Positions 9,267-18,848 of a DNA stretch of 49,236 bases are shown one piece after another. Origin of the DNA: Actinobacteria bacterium 69-20. GTDB lineage: Bacteria; Actinomycetota; Actinomycetes; Mycobacteriales; Nakamurellaceae. The first letter of the stretch is position 1. Each line of letters begins with the position of its first letter. A program made the translations under genes and the position numbers. The notes below the pieces were generated by a model, which did no database searches, was not told the origin of the DNA, and saw only the letters and a list, made by a program, of their open reading frames with translations. The stretch covers positions 327,661-376,896 of the forward strand of contig MKSW01000003.1 of NCBI GenBank assembly GCA_001897425.1, in the 5' to 3' direction.

Positions 9267-10088
9267 GTGGGGTACGCCGACGATCGTTACGGGCACGACA
9301 TCCTGGCAGCCCGACCGAGAACCGCTGCGCCGCAGCAGGTCCCGGCCGAGGCCGGAGTGGTCGCGGAGGATCCGCTCTCCGGGTTCTGCGGTGCCGTCAT
9401 CGCCTGCGCGGCGAACTCCGTCATACTCGAAGACCGATTCGGGAAGCGGCGCGAGTTTCCGCTGGCGCCCGGCGCGTTCCTGGTGGACGGCAAGCCCACC
9501 ACGCTCGTCCGGCCGCAGGCGGCGCCGCGCGCTCCGGCGAGGTCCGCATCCGGATCGGTCGCGGTGGCGGGCCTGCGCGCCCGGACGGCCCGCGCGGCCC
9601 GGATCTGGGTCGAGGGCATCCACGACGCCGAGCTCGTCGAACGGATCTGGGGCCACGACCTGCGCGTGGAGGGCGTGGTGGTGGAGCCGCTCGGCGGACT
9701 CGACAACCTTCCCGCGGCCCTTGCGGAGTTCGGACCAGGTCCTACGCGTCGCGTCGGGGTGCTGGCGGACCATCTGGTGGCCGGGTCGAAGGAGACCCGC
9801 ATCGCGGCCCAGGTGGCCGGCCCCTCCGTGCTGATTGCCGGGCATCCGTACATCGACATCTGGCAGGCCGTGCGGCCGTCGGCGCTGGGGATCCCTGCCT
9901 GGCCGATCGTCCCGCGCGGGCAGGACTGGAAGACAGGGGTGTGCGCCGCGCTCGGCGTGTCGGATCCGGCGACGATGTGGGGGCGCATCAACGGGTCGGT
10001 GCGAACCTTTCGGGATGTGGAGACACCGCTCATCACGGCGGTCGAAGGCTTGATCGACTTCGTCACGGCGGCCGGCGACCGGGTGTGA
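9267..10088 (+). CDS. DUF3097 family protein
   Basis: The 273-residue product begins MGYADDRYGHDI and continues with the segments PAEAGVVAEDPLSGFCGAV and IWVEGIHDAELVERIWG that mark DUF3097. The latter resembles the Toprim-like core of the family. DUF3097 is widespread in actinobacteria and has no established function. GTG at 9267 is chosen because homologues begin with the DRYG motif; the reading frame stays open up to 9141 without recognisable extra sequence. It is divergent from the Rv1486c-like gene across 149 bases, which should hold both promoters. Confidence 0.85.
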   Translation: MGYADDRYGHDILAARPRTAAPQQVPAEAGVVAEDPLSGFCGAVIACAANSVILEDRFGKRREFPLAPGAFLVDGKPTTLVRPQAAPRAPARSASGSVAVAGLRARTARAARIWVEGIHDAELVERIWGHDLRVEGVVVEPLGGLDNLPAALAEFGPGPTRRVGVLADHLVAGSKETRIAAQVAGPSVLIAGHPYIDIWQAVRPSALGIPAWPIVPRGQDWKTGVCAALGVSDPATMWGRINGSVRTFRDVETPLITAVEGLIDFVTAAGDRV

Positions 10089-10231
10089 CGCTGTTCCGCT
10101 GTGGTCACTCTGTGTTCGCTCTGTGTTCCCTGAGGGCTCCTGTCCCGTCGGCCATGACGGTTTTTCCACGACGGTAAAGGGTTTTAACGGCCGCTCCGCC
10201 GCGGTGCTGCGGGCTCTGGCAGGATGAGCGC

Positions 10232-10660
10232 ATGGCGTGGTGGGGCTGGCTGATCGTCGCGGTGGTGCTGTCCGGTGCGGAGGCGATCGGCGGCGAGTTC
10301 GTGTTGCTCATGCTCGGCGGCGGGGCAGTGGTCACAACCGTTTTCGCACTCGGTGTCGGATCCCTGTGGCTGCAGCTCCTGGTGTTCGCGATCGTCTCGC
10401 TCGTCCTGGTGTTCGGCCTGCGCCCGCAGCTCAAACGGCATTTCATCAGGCCCACGCAGATCCGCTCCGGAGTCGATGCGTTGATCGGCTCACCCGCTAC
10501 AGTGATCTCCACGGTTGATGCACGCGGTGGGCAGGTGAAGATCGGCGGCGAAGTCTGGTCGGCGGTCGCCCTGGAAAATGAACGCGCGTTACCGCCCGGA
10601 ACACCGGTGACGGTTGTCGAAGTCCGCGGGGCAACCGCGGTAGTGATGTGGGGGCCGTAG
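10232..10660 (+). CDS. NfeD-like membrane protein
   Basis: The 142-residue product has membrane segments at about 4-20, 23-41 and 45-63, followed by a soluble beta-rich OB-fold (about 80-142) containing GSPATVIST and GEVWSAVALE, which is the NfeD C-terminal domain. NfeD proteins work with SPFH/flotillin partners in membrane organisation. The SPFH gene follows after 3 bases, so the two form one operon, equivalent to Rv1487-Rv1488 in mycobacteria. Confidence 0.9.
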   Translation: MAWWGWLIVAVVLSGAEAIGGEFVLLMLGGGAVVTTVFALGVGSLWLQLLVFAIVSLVLVFGLRPQLKRHFIRPTQIRSGVDALIGSPATVISTVDARGGQVKIGGEVWSAVALENERALPPGTPVTVVEVRGATAVVMWGP

Positions 10661-10663
10661 CCG

Positions 10664-11965
10664 ATGGATCCATTGCTGATCGCCGCGATCGTCATCGCGG
10701 TACTGGTGATCATTGTCGTGCTGCGGTCGGTCAAGGTGATCCCGCAGGCGCAGGCCGCGGTGATCGAGCGACTGGGCCGGTTCCACAAGGCCAACGGCGC
10801 GGGCCTGGTGTGGCTGGCGCCGTTCGTGGACCGGATCCGGGCGCGCATCGACCTGCGCGAGCAGGTGGTGTCGTTCCCGCCGCAACCGGTGATCACCGAG
10901 GACAACCTGACGGTGTCCATCGATACCGTCGTGTATTTCCAGGTGACGGATCCGCGCTCGGCCGTGTACGAGATCGCGAACTACATCATCGCGGTCGAAC
11001 AGCTCACCACGACCACCCTGCGTAACGTCGTCGGCTCGATGGACCTGGAGCAGACGCTCACCAGCCGAGACCGGATCAACGGGCAGTTGCGCGGCGTGCT
11101 CGACGAGGCGACCGGCAAGTGGGGCATCCGGGTGGCGCGCGTCGAGCTCAAGGCCATCGACCCGCCGCCGTCCATCCAGGACTCGATGGAGAAGCAGATG
11201 CGCGCCGACCGGGACAAGCGCGCGATGATCCTCACGGCCGAGGGCACCCGGGAGTCCGCCATCAAGACGGCCGAGGGCAACAAGCAGGCGGCCGTGCTGT
11301 CGGCGGAGGGCGCGAAACAGGCCGCGATTCTGGCCGCCGAGGGCGAGCGGCAGTCCCGCATCCTGCGCGCCCAGGGTGAGCGGGCGGCGCGTTATCTGCA
11401 GGCGCAGGGCCAGGCGAAGGCGATCGAGAAGGTGTTCGCGGCGGTCAAGGCAGGCAGGCCGACGCCGGAACTTCTTGCCTACCAATACCTTCAGACGTTG
11501 CCGCAGATGGCGCAGGGCGACGCGAACAAGGTGTGGATGATCCCGTCGGACTTCTCCAAGTCGCTGGAGGGTTTCGCGCGGATGCTCGGCGCGAAGGGCG
11601 ACGACGGCGTATTCCGGTACGAGCCGCCGAAGGAAGATCTGCCGACCTCGCGCCCCGGCGATATCGATGACGATGTGAAGGACTGGTTCGAGGGGACCAC
11701 GGCCGACGAGGTGGCCGAGGCGGTGCGGGCCGCCGAGCGAGAGGCGTCGGTGACGATCGAGCAGCGCGATGCCGCCGCCGCGGCGGAGCGGGCCGCTCGC
11801 CAGAGCGATGCGGCGCCGTACCAGGCGCCCCTTCCTCCGGTCGCGCCGCCGCCATCCATGCCGCCGACCGGGTATCCGCCCGTCGGCGGATACCCGCCGG
11901 CAGCCCCACCGCCGGGATACGGATATCCCGCTCAGCCGGGCCCGCAGGACCCTTCCGACGCATAG
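10664..11965 (+). CDS. SPFH/Band 7 membrane scaffold protein
   Basis: Flotillin/stomatin-like scaffold at the inner face of the membrane. The 433-residue product has an N-terminal membrane segment (about 3-22), the Band 7 domain (about 23-200, including VIERLGRFHKANG and the MEKQMRADRDKRA helix), a repeated Ala/Glu coiled coil (about 185-265, with recurrent AEGxxxAAI units), and a Pro/Gly/Tyr-rich tail after about 385 of the kind seen in actinobacterial members. The start 3 bases after NfeD implies coupling. Probable role: anchoring protein complexes or stress response at membrane microdomains. Confidence 0.92.
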   Translation: MDPLLIAAIVIAVLVIIVVLRSVKVIPQAQAAVIERLGRFHKANGAGLVWLAPFVDRIRARIDLREQVVSFPPQPVITEDNLTVSIDTVVYFQVTDPRSAVYEIANYIIAVEQLTTTTLRNVVGSMDLEQTLTSRDRINGQLRGVLDEATGKWGIRVARVELKAIDPPPSIQDSMEKQMRADRDKRAMILTAEGTRESAIKTAEGNKQAAVLSAEGAKQAAILAAEGERQSRILRAQGERAARYLQAQGQAKAIEKVFAAVKAGRPTPELLAYQYLQTLPQMAQGDANKVWMIPSDFSKSLEGFARMLGAKGDDGVFRYEPPKEDLPTSRPGDIDDDVKDWFEGTTADEVAEAVRAAEREASVTIEQRDAAAAAERAARQSDAAPYQAPLPPVAPPPSMPPTGYPPVGGYPPAAPPPGYGYPAQPGPQDPSDA

Positions 11966-12013
11966 ACACGCCGTGACGCCGGCACACGTCGCGGCGTTGA
12001 GCGGCTCGCGGTA

Positions 12014-12027
12014 GTGACCGGAGTCAC
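12014..12027. promoter_or_regulatory. Inverted repeat upstream of the peptide ABC operon
   Basis: GTGAC-CGGA-GTCAC lies 104 bases before the binding-protein start in a 166-base intergenic region. It is the only clear dyad I see there and could be an operator for the transporter operon. No adjacent regulator gene exists, and a short dyad like this may occur by chance. Confidence 0.3.
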
Positions 12028-12131
12028 GGTGCGCGCTTCGAGCCAGCCGCTGCAGCGCTCCGGCGGCATGGCACGCTTTCCCCAGTGCTTCCGTCTGGCC
12101 GCGGGTGCGGCGGGGTGAGAGGAAACCGAGG

Positions 12132-13769
12132 ATGATCCGGAAACGTGCTCGCCTGCTCGTGTCGGCGGCCGCCGTAGCGCTCGTGGTCAGCGCGTGCACT
12201 GCCGGTGCGGGCCTGCAACCGAGCTCCTCTACCGGCGACCAGTCGACCCAGTCGGCCACCGGCGGGTCGACGACGCCGTCCGGCGGATCGGGGTCGACCG
12301 GAACCGAGACGTCCGGCACGTCGGGTTCGTCGAGCTCGTCGGGTTCGCAGCCTGCTCCGTCGGATGGGACGTTGACGCTCGGACTGGTCCTCGAACCTGT
12401 CAGCCTCGACTTCACCACCCAGAGTGGCGCGGCGATCCCGCAGGTGCTGCTCGACAACGTCTACGAGACGCTCGTCAACCAGGCGCAGGACGGGACGATC
12501 GTGCCGGGGCTCGCGGAGAAGTGGACGGTGTCTCCGGACGGCCTGACCTACGATTTCACGCTGCGATCCGGCGTCACCTTCTCCGACGGCGAACCGTTCA
12601 CCGCCGATGACGCCGTGTTCAGCATCAACTACGTCAAGACGAAGTGGACCGTCAACGTCGCCGACGCGATGAAGGTGGTCGCCTCCGCGACGGCGGTGTC
12701 GCCGACGGAGCTCAAGGTGGTGCTGAGCCACCCGGACAACCTGTGGCTGTTCAAGATGACGACGCGGATCGGCGCCATGATGAGCCCGAAGCACGTGGAC
12801 AAGCTCGCGACCGAGGCGATCGGTACCGGGCCGTACGTGTTCTCGAACTGGATCCACGGTGACTCGATCACGCTCACCCGCAACCCGCACTACTGGGGCA
12901 GCACGGCGCTGGAGAAGACCATCGTCTTCAAGTACTTCTCCGATCCGACCGCGATGAACAACGCCCTGCTCACCGACCAGATCCAGGTGATCACCACGGT
13001 GCAGACCCCGCCGGCGTTGAAACAGTTCGACGACAAGAGCAAGTACACGATCATCGACGGGACGACCAACGGCAAGGTCATGATGACCATGAACGACGCC
13101 CGCCCGCCGCTCAACGATGTCCGCGTCCGCCAGGCCATCAACTACGCGCTGGACAAGCCTGCGATTCTGAAGGCCGCGTGGGCCGGCTACGGCACGGTGA
13201 TCGGCTCGCACGAGGTGCCGACGGACCCGTGGTATGTGGACCTCGCGAACCGGTATCCGCACGACGTGGCGAAGGCGAAACAGCTTCTCGCCGAGGCCGG
13301 CCAAACGCACCTGACGCTGACGCTCGCGCTCCCGCCTGTTCCGTATGCGGCGGCCGCGGCGCCGATCATCGTCTCGCAGCTCGCGGACGCCGGCATCACC
13401 GTGAAGACGACCAACGTCACCTTCGACAACTGGCTGGCCAAGATCTTCGCGAAGCCCTACGACTACGACCTCACGATCATCAATCACGTCGAACAGTACG
13501 ACGTCACAACGGTTTTCGATGGCACTCCCGACTACTACACCCAGTACACGAACCCGAAGGTTGCCGAACTCGAGAAGCAGGGGCTGGAAGGCGATCACGC
13601 GACATTCATCGCCGACTTCCAGCAGGTGATGCGGATCCTGGCCGACGATGCCGCAGCCGCGTGGCTGTGGGCGTTCCCGAACCTGATGGTCGCCGACGCG
13701 AACGTGCGCGGCCTGCCGCAGAACGCCATCGGGGAATCGCTGAACGTCTTCGGGCTCTACACCAGCTGA
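12132..13769 (+). CDS. Peptide/opine ABC transporter substrate-binding lipoprotein (SBP_bac_5)
   Basis: Captures an oligopeptide, opine or similar ligand outside the cell and delivers it to the two permeases that follow. The 545-residue product has a lipoprotein signal with lipobox VSAC (Cys22), a Ser/Thr/Gly-rich tether at about 25-80, and an SBP_bac_5 fold with the hallmark segments SDGEPFTADDAVFSINY and GTGPYVFSNW. ATG at 12132 is chosen because the signal sequence begins there. It is the first gene of a tight importer operon that also encodes an M20 hydrolase. The ligand cannot be read from sequence. Confidence 0.93.
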   Translation: MIRKRARLLVSAAAVALVVSACTAGAGLQPSSSTGDQSTQSATGGSTTPSGGSGSTGTETSGTSGSSSSSGSQPAPSDGTLTLGLVLEPVSLDFTTQSGAAIPQVLLDNVYETLVNQAQDGTIVPGLAEKWTVSPDGLTYDFTLRSGVTFSDGEPFTADDAVFSINYVKTKWTVNVADAMKVVASATAVSPTELKVVLSHPDNLWLFKMTTRIGAMMSPKHVDKLATEAIGTGPYVFSNWIHGDSITLTRNPHYWGSTALEKTIVFKYFSDPTAMNNALLTDQIQVITTVQTPPALKQFDDKSKYTIIDGTTNGKVMMTMNDARPPLNDVRVRQAINYALDKPAILKAAWAGYGTVIGSHEVPTDPWYVDLANRYPHDVAKAKQLLAEAGQTHLTLTLALPPVPYAAAAAPIIVSQLADAGITVKTTNVTFDNWLAKIFAKPYDYDLTIINHVEQYDVTTVFDGTPDYYTQYTNPKVAELEKQGLEGDHATFIADFQQVMRILADDAAAAWLWAFPNLMVADANVRGLPQNAIGESLNVFGLYTS

Positions 13770-13791
13770 CGGCCCGGAAGGATCGGCGGCC

Positions 13792-14733
13792 GTGTGGTGG
13801 CAGATCGTCCGGCGGCTGTTGATCTTCCTCGTCAGCGCGCTGGTGGCGTCGATCGTGGTGTTCGTGCTGCTCACCGTCGTCGGCGACCCGGCGCGGACCG
13901 CGCTGGGCACCAACGCGACGCCGCAAGCCCTCGCCGAGATGCGGCTGCGCATGGGCCTGGACCGGCCGATCACCACGCAGTACTTGTCCTGGATCGGCGG
14001 GATGGCACACGGCGACTTCGGAACGTCCTTCGTCACCCAGCTCCCGATCGGGCCGCAGATCGGTGAGCGGCTGCTCGTCACGCTGTGGCTGGTCGCGGGA
14101 GGAATGGTTGTCGCCCTCGTCGTCGCGCTGCCGCTGGGCACCCTGGCCGCGCTGTGGCATCGCCGCGTCGCCGGCTGGATCCTGTCCGGGCTCTCCCAGC
14201 TCGGCATCGCGGTGCCGGCGTTCCTGGCGGGCATCCTGCTGATCGCGGCCTTCGCCGTGGAACTCGGCTGGCTGCCCTCGGGCAGTTACGTGGTGCCCGC
14301 CACCGACCCGATCGGCTTCCTGAAACACATGGTCCTGCCGTGGGCGTCGCTCGGCCTGGTGCAGGGGGCAGTGCTCGCTCGCTACGTGCGTTCGGCCGTG
14401 CTCGATGAGATGGGGCAGGACTACCTGCGCACGGCCCGCGCCAAGGGCATGACGTTGTGGCGCGCGGTGATCCGGCACGGACTGCGCAACGCGTCGATCC
14501 CGGTGCTCACCGTGCTGGGCGTTCAGATGATCACCGTGCTGATCGGCGCCGTCGTCGTCGAGCGGGTGTTCGTGATCCCGGGAATCGGGTCCTTCCTGGT
14601 CGATTCCGTCGCGCGGCAGGACCGGTTGGCCGTGCAGGGGATCGTGGTCACGATCGTCGTCATCTCGCTGGCCGTCAGCTTCCTCGTCGACACGGCCTAC
14701 GCGCTGATCGACCCGCGGCTGCGGAGGCGGTGA
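13792..14733 (+). CDS. ABC transporter permease (DppB/OppB type)
   Basis: The 313-residue inner-membrane protein has about six membrane segments and the permease EAA loop in the stretch LRTARAKGMTLWRAVIRHGL. The N-terminal segment with RLLIFLVSALVASIVVF, the TALGTNATP loop and the C-terminal YALIDPRLRRR are typical of DppB-like subunits. The start is GTG at 13792, 22 bases after the binding protein. It pairs with the permease encoded 5 bases downstream. Confidence 0.93.
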   Translation: MWWQIVRRLLIFLVSALVASIVVFVLLTVVGDPARTALGTNATPQALAEMRLRMGLDRPITTQYLSWIGGMAHGDFGTSFVTQLPIGPQIGERLLVTLWLVAGGMVVALVVALPLGTLAALWHRRVAGWILSGLSQLGIAVPAFLAGILLIAAFAVELGWLPSGSYVVPATDPIGFLKHMVLPWASLGLVQGAVLARYVRSAVLDEMGQDYLRTARAKGMTLWRAVIRHGLRNASIPVLTVLGVQMITVLIGAVVVERVFVIPGIGSFLVDSVARQDRLAVQGIVVTIVVISLAVSFLVDTAYALIDPRLRRR

Positions 14734-14738
14734 GGCCG

Positions 14739-15626
14739 ATGACAGCATTCATGACACCGCCCACCATGCCGCCGATGCCGGAACCCGCATTGCTCACGAA
14801 CCCCAGCGCCCAGCGCCGCAACCCACTGCTGCTGGTGGGCGGCGTGATCGTCGCGCTGATCGTGGCCACCGCCCTCGTCTCCTTCTTCTGGACTCCGTTC
14901 CCGACGATCCTCACCGACACCGACCATCTCGCATCGCCGCCGGGCGCGGGCGGGCACCTGCTCGGCACCGACCTCTACGGCCGGGACATCGCATCCTGGC
15001 TCATGGTCGGCGCGCAGACCACGCTCTACGTCGGCATCGTCGCCGTCGGCATCGCGGCCGTGATCGGCACGCCGCTCGGCATCCTCGCGGGCATGGTCCG
15101 CCCCGCGTGGAGCGAGTTCCTGATGCGGATCACGGACATCTGGCTTGCGTTCCCGGCGCTGCTCATGGCGCTGATCTTCGCGACCGTGTTCGGGGCGTCC
15201 ATCACCTCGGCGATGACGGCGATCGGTATCGCCAGCGTCCCGTCCTTCGTTCGCGTCGTGCGCTCGGGCACGATCGTCGTCATGAACGCCGACTACGTTC
15301 TCGCGGCGCGGGTGGCCGGCCGCCGCAGTCCGGCGATCGCGCTCAAGCATGTGCTGCCGAACATCGCCGGGCTCGTCATCGTCCAATGCTCGGTCTCCTA
15401 CGCCATCGCGATCCTGGCCGAAGCAGCGCTGTCGTACCTGGGGCTGGCCGGTGGGCCCACCACGCCCTCGTGGGGGCTCATGCTGTTCCAGGGTCAGGCC
15501 GTCATCGCCGGAGATCCGCTGCTGGTGATCTGGCCCGGCGTCGCGATCGGGCTCGCGGTGCTCGGGTTCAACCTGTTCGGCGACGGGCTGCGCGACCGGT
15601 ACGACCCGCGCCTGTCGGGGCGGTGA
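14739..15626 (+). CDS. ABC transporter permease (DppC/OppC type)
   Basis: The 295-residue inner-membrane protein has an N-terminal membrane segment (about 30-50), the LLGTDLYGRDI periplasmic motif that marks DppC-type subunits, and an EAA loop around YVLAARVAGRRSPAIALKH. It ends DRYDPRLSGR. Its stop overlaps the ATG of the first ATPase gene by one base. It forms the translocation pore with the preceding permease. Confidence 0.93.
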   Translation: MTAFMTPPTMPPMPEPALLTNPSAQRRNPLLLVGGVIVALIVATALVSFFWTPFPTILTDTDHLASPPGAGGHLLGTDLYGRDIASWLMVGAQTTLYVGIVAVGIAAVIGTPLGILAGMVRPAWSEFLMRITDIWLAFPALLMALIFATVFGASITSAMTAIGIASVPSFVRVVRSGTIVVMNADYVLAARVAGRRSPAIALKHVLPNIAGLVIVQCSVSYAIAILAEAALSYLGLAGGPTTPSWGLMLFQGQAVIAGDPLLVIWPGVAIGLAVLGFNLFGDGLRDRYDPRLSGR

Positions 15627-16534
15627 TGTCACCGATGTCTTCACCGATGTCAGAGCCGCCTATGACGCCGTTCGCGGCTCCCGCCGGTCGGCCTGTTCCG
15701 CTGGCACCGGAAACGTCCGCGCCGGCCGTGCGCGTGCGCGACCTGTCGATCTCCGCGGGGTCGATCCCGTTGGTGCATGACGTCTCCTTCGACGTCGGCG
15801 CCGGACAGCGGGTCGGGATCATCGGTGCCTCGGGGTCGGGCAAGACGCTCACCTGCATGGCCGTCGCCGGGCTGCTGCCCCCCGAACTCGCCGCAACCGG
15901 GTCGGTGCGGGTGGACGGGTTCGGCCCGGACGTCCTCACGGCCTCCGAGCGAGAACTGGCCACCATGCGCGGGCGGCTGACCGGCGTCGTGTTCCAGGAG
16001 CCGATGACGGCGCTCAACCCCACGATGCGGGTGGACCGCCAGATCATGGAGGCGATGCGCCTGCACGGCGGGCGCGCGCCGCGCGCGTTGGACCGTGCCG
16101 CGGCCGAAGCCATCCTGCGCGAGGTGGGCATCTCCGATCCGCGGCGGATCGCGCGGTCCTTTCCGCACGAACTGTCCGGCGGGCAACGGCAGCGCGTGGT
16201 GATCGCGATCGCGTTGGCGAACCGTCCGCGCCTGTTGATCTGCGACGAGCCGACCACGGCGCTCGACGTCACGGTGCAGGCGACGGTGCTGCAACTCATC
16301 GACGCGCAGACGTCGGCGGCCGGCAGCGCGCTGCTGTTCATCTCGCACGATCTGGCCGTCGTCGCGTCGGTCTGTGATGAACTGTTGGTCATGTGGCAGG
16401 GCACGATCGTCGAGCGCGGACCCGTCACTACCGTTCTTGAGAACCCCACCCACCCGCATACCAGGCAGCTGCTCGCTGACGCGGACGTGTCGCTGCGCAC
16501 CGAGTCCGCCCGGCCGGGCTCGGGGGTGCCATGA
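15626..16534 (+). CDS. ABC transporter ATP-binding protein (DppD/OppD type)
   Basis: The 302-residue ATPase has Walker A GASGSGKT at 67-74, signature LSGGQ at 183-187 and Walker B LLICDEP at 203-209. The switch His is in LLFISHDLA. The MSPMSSPMSE start comes from a short tandem 12-base repeat, and several in-frame ATGs exist there; 15626 is chosen because it overlaps the previous stop (TGATG). The C-terminal zone is shorter than in classical DppD and lacks a clear Cys cluster. Confidence 0.9.
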   Translation: MSPMSSPMSEPPMTPFAAPAGRPVPLAPETSAPAVRVRDLSISAGSIPLVHDVSFDVGAGQRVGIIGASGSGKTLTCMAVAGLLPPELAATGSVRVDGFGPDVLTASERELATMRGRLTGVVFQEPMTALNPTMRVDRQIMEAMRLHGGRAPRALDRAAAEAILREVGISDPRRIARSFPHELSGGQRQRVVIAIALANRPRLLICDEPTTALDVTVQATVLQLIDAQTSAAGSALLFISHDLAVVASVCDELLVMWQGTIVERGPVTTVLENPTHPHTRQLLADADVSLRTESARPGSGVP

Positions 16535-17517
16535 CGGCGCCGCGTGCCGTCGTCGCGCGCGGAGGGGATGCCGGCGGCGGTGCAGCCGAGGCCGCGGGCG
16601 CCGCATCGCCGGCCGTCGTCGTCACCGACGTGAGCCGGCGTTTCGTGCGGCGGGGGATCGGGGCGGGGTCGGCCCGGTTCGTCGACGCGCTCAGCGATGT
16701 CAGCCTCGTCATCCCGCGTGGGTCGCGGTTCGGCGTGGTCGGCGAATCCGGTTCCGGGAAGACCACACTCATGCGGCTGATCGCGGCGCTGGACCGGCCG
16801 TCCGCCGGGCGCATCGAGGTGCAGGGCGTGGACATCACGGCGCGGACCAAGAAGACCGAGAAGAGTCTGCGATTCCTGCGCCGCACCCTGCAGGTCGTCT
16901 TCCAGGACCCGATGAGCTCGCTCGACCCGCGCATGCGCGTCGGCGCGATCGTCGCCGAACCGCTGCAGGCCGCCGGGCGGCGTGACGTGGCCCCGGCCGT
17001 CCGGGAGGCCCTGCAGCAGGTGGGACTCGACGAGGCGGCACTCCGCCGGTACCCGCACCAATTCTCCGGCGGGCAGCGGCAGCGGATCTCGATCGCCCGC
17101 GCGATCGCACCGCACCCCAGCATCCTCATCGCCGACGAGGCGGTCTCCGCCCTGGACGTGACGGTCCGCGCCCAGATCCTCGACCTGATAGACGATCTCG
17201 CGCGCCGACAGGCGCTCACGCTGATCTTCGTGTCCCACGACCTCTCGGTCGTCCGCCGGGTGTGCGACACCGTCGCGGTTCTGCGGGCAGGCCGTCTCGT
17301 CGAGGTCGGCAGCACGTCCGACATCTACGCGCATCCGCGGGAGCAGTACACCAGGGAACTGCTCGCGGCGGTCCCCACTCTGGAGCGCTCCCTGGCCGCG
17401 GCCCGGGTGCGAGCGGGGTGGGCGGGGCGCGCAGGGCGCGCGGGGTCCGTGGACGGTGGATCGACCGGGCACGACGCCGCAGGGAAGCCAGGGGAGCACA
17501 GCAGTGACGACGAGTAA
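16531..17517 (+). CDS. ABC transporter ATP-binding protein (DppF/OppF type)
   Basis: The 328-residue ATPase has Walker A GESGSGKT at 71-78, signature FSGGQ at 178-182 and Walker B ILIADEAVS at about 198-206. In that motif Ala replaces the usual Pro after Glu (DEA instead of DEP), a variant common in peptide importer ATPases. It overlaps the previous gene by 4 bases (ATGA). It probably forms a heterodimer with that ATPase. The C-terminal 40 residues are Gly/Arg-rich and variable. Confidence 0.92.
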   Translation: MTAPRAVVARGGDAGGGAAEAAGAASPAVVVTDVSRRFVRRGIGAGSARFVDALSDVSLVIPRGSRFGVVGESGSGKTTLMRLIAALDRPSAGRIEVQGVDITARTKKTEKSLRFLRRTLQVVFQDPMSSLDPRMRVGAIVAEPLQAAGRRDVAPAVREALQQVGLDEAALRRYPHQFSGGQRQRISIARAIAPHPSILIADEAVSALDVTVRAQILDLIDDLARRQALTLIFVSHDLSVVRRVCDTVAVLRAGRLVEVGSTSDIYAHPREQYTRELLAAVPTLERSLAAARVRAGWAGRAGRAGSVDGGSTGHDAAGKPGEHSSDDE

Positions 17518-18802
17518 GCCGGACCCCGCGACCGCCGTGCCCGTCACGCCTGCCGCGAACGACTCGCACGCCCGGGCAGCCGACCGCATCGACCCGGACG
17601 CGGTGCTGGACCTGGCGTCTCGCCTGGTGCGGCTGCGCACCGTGCACGACCGTACCGCGCCTTCCGTCGAACAGCCCGGCCAGCAGCCTCTCGAAAAGCC
17701 CGTCGAGCAACCCGCCGCCGACCTCCTCGCCGAGGTGATGGCGTCCTATGGCTGGGATGTCACGGTGACGGACGTGGCACCCGGGCGGCCGAATGTGATC
17801 GCCGTTATCGAGGGCAGGGCCACCGGGCGCACGCTGATGTTCGAGGGTCACACCGACGTGGTGACCGAGGGCGATCCGGCGGCTTGGTCGTTCGACCCGT
17901 ATGCCGGGGACGTCGTCGACGGATTCCTGCGCGGACGCGGCGCCGCGGACATGAAGGGCGGCCTCGCGGCGATGATCCATGCCGCCCGCGCCGTCGAGCA
18001 GGCGGGGTTCTCCGGTCGGCTGATCGTGGCGGCGCTCGCCGACGAGGAAGGCATGATGTCCGGCGCGAAAGCCTTCGCCGCAAGCGATCTCGCGCGGTCG
18101 GGGGTGGACGGCGTGATCGTGTGCGAACCGGAGGCGGGCGAGATCTGCACGGTCGCCAAGGGAGCGCTGCGCATCGCGATCGACTACATAGGCGTGATGG
18201 CCCACGGCGCGATGCCGCAGATGGGGCGCAATCCCATTCCCGCCCTCGGCCCGCTGCTGGTCGGCGTCGCCGAGCTGGAACGGCAGCTCCAGCACTCCGT
18301 CGGGCCGCACCCCGAACTCGGCGAGTTCTACGTAACCCCAACGATTGTCGCCGCTGGCGACACCGAACAACTCAACGTGATCCCGGCCGTCGCCAGGCTG
18401 CGACTCGACGTGCGGACCGTACCCGCCACACCACACGCACCGCTGCTGCAGCTTCTCGAGCGTCTCGCGCGCGAAATCGCGGACGAGGCCGGCCTGGGCT
18501 GTCAGTTCGACGTCATCGACGATCGCGCACCGGTCGAAACCCCCGAGGACGCCGACGTGGTGCGGGCGCTCGTCGCCGCGCACCGTGACATCGTCGGTGC
18601 GGAACCGACTTTCGGCGGTGTGCCGGGCACCACCGACGGCACGATCTTGAGCCGCGACGCCGGACTACAGACGGTCGTCTACGGTCCGGGCGGCAAATGG
18701 ATCGCGCACCAGGCCGACGAGATGTGCGCCGCGGCAGACATTGTCACGGCCGCGCAGGTCTACGCGGAGGCGGCCGAGCGCTTCTTCGCCGGGAGCTGGT
18801 GA
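17504..18802 (+). CDS. M20 family metallohydrolase (ArgE/DapE/CPG2-like)
   Basis: A two-zinc amidohydrolase that removes acyl or aminoacyl groups. The 432-residue product shows metal ligands H116 and D118 (GHTDVV), D149 (GRGAADMKGG) and the E181-E182 pair (ALADEEGM), and a dimerisation insert in the middle. The GTG start at 17504 has GGGGAG 7 bases upstream and overlaps the ATPase gene by 14 bases, so it is probably translated with the transporter. The likely job is to hydrolyse the imported peptide, opine or N-acyl compound inside the cell (inference). The first 60 residues are a Pro/Ala-rich extension. Confidence 0.9.
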   Translation: MTTSKPDPATAVPVTPAANDSHARAADRIDPDAVLDLASRLVRLRTVHDRTAPSVEQPGQQPLEKPVEQPAADLLAEVMASYGWDVTVTDVAPGRPNVIAVIEGRATGRTLMFEGHTDVVTEGDPAAWSFDPYAGDVVDGFLRGRGAADMKGGLAAMIHAARAVEQAGFSGRLIVAALADEEGMMSGAKAFAASDLARSGVDGVIVCEPEAGEICTVAKGALRIAIDYIGVMAHGAMPQMGRNPIPALGPLLVGVAELERQLQHSVGPHPELGEFYVTPTIVAAGDTEQLNVIPAVARLRLDVRTVPATPHAPLLQLLERLAREIADEAGLGCQFDVIDDRAPVETPEDADVVRALVAAHRDIVGAEPTFGGVPGTTDGTILSRDAGLQTVVYGPGGKWIAHQADEMCAAADIVTAAQVYAEAAERFFAGSW

Positions 18803-18848
18803 TCCCGGCGGCGCGCGTTCCGCGCGACCAGCGGCGGGGGAGAAAAGG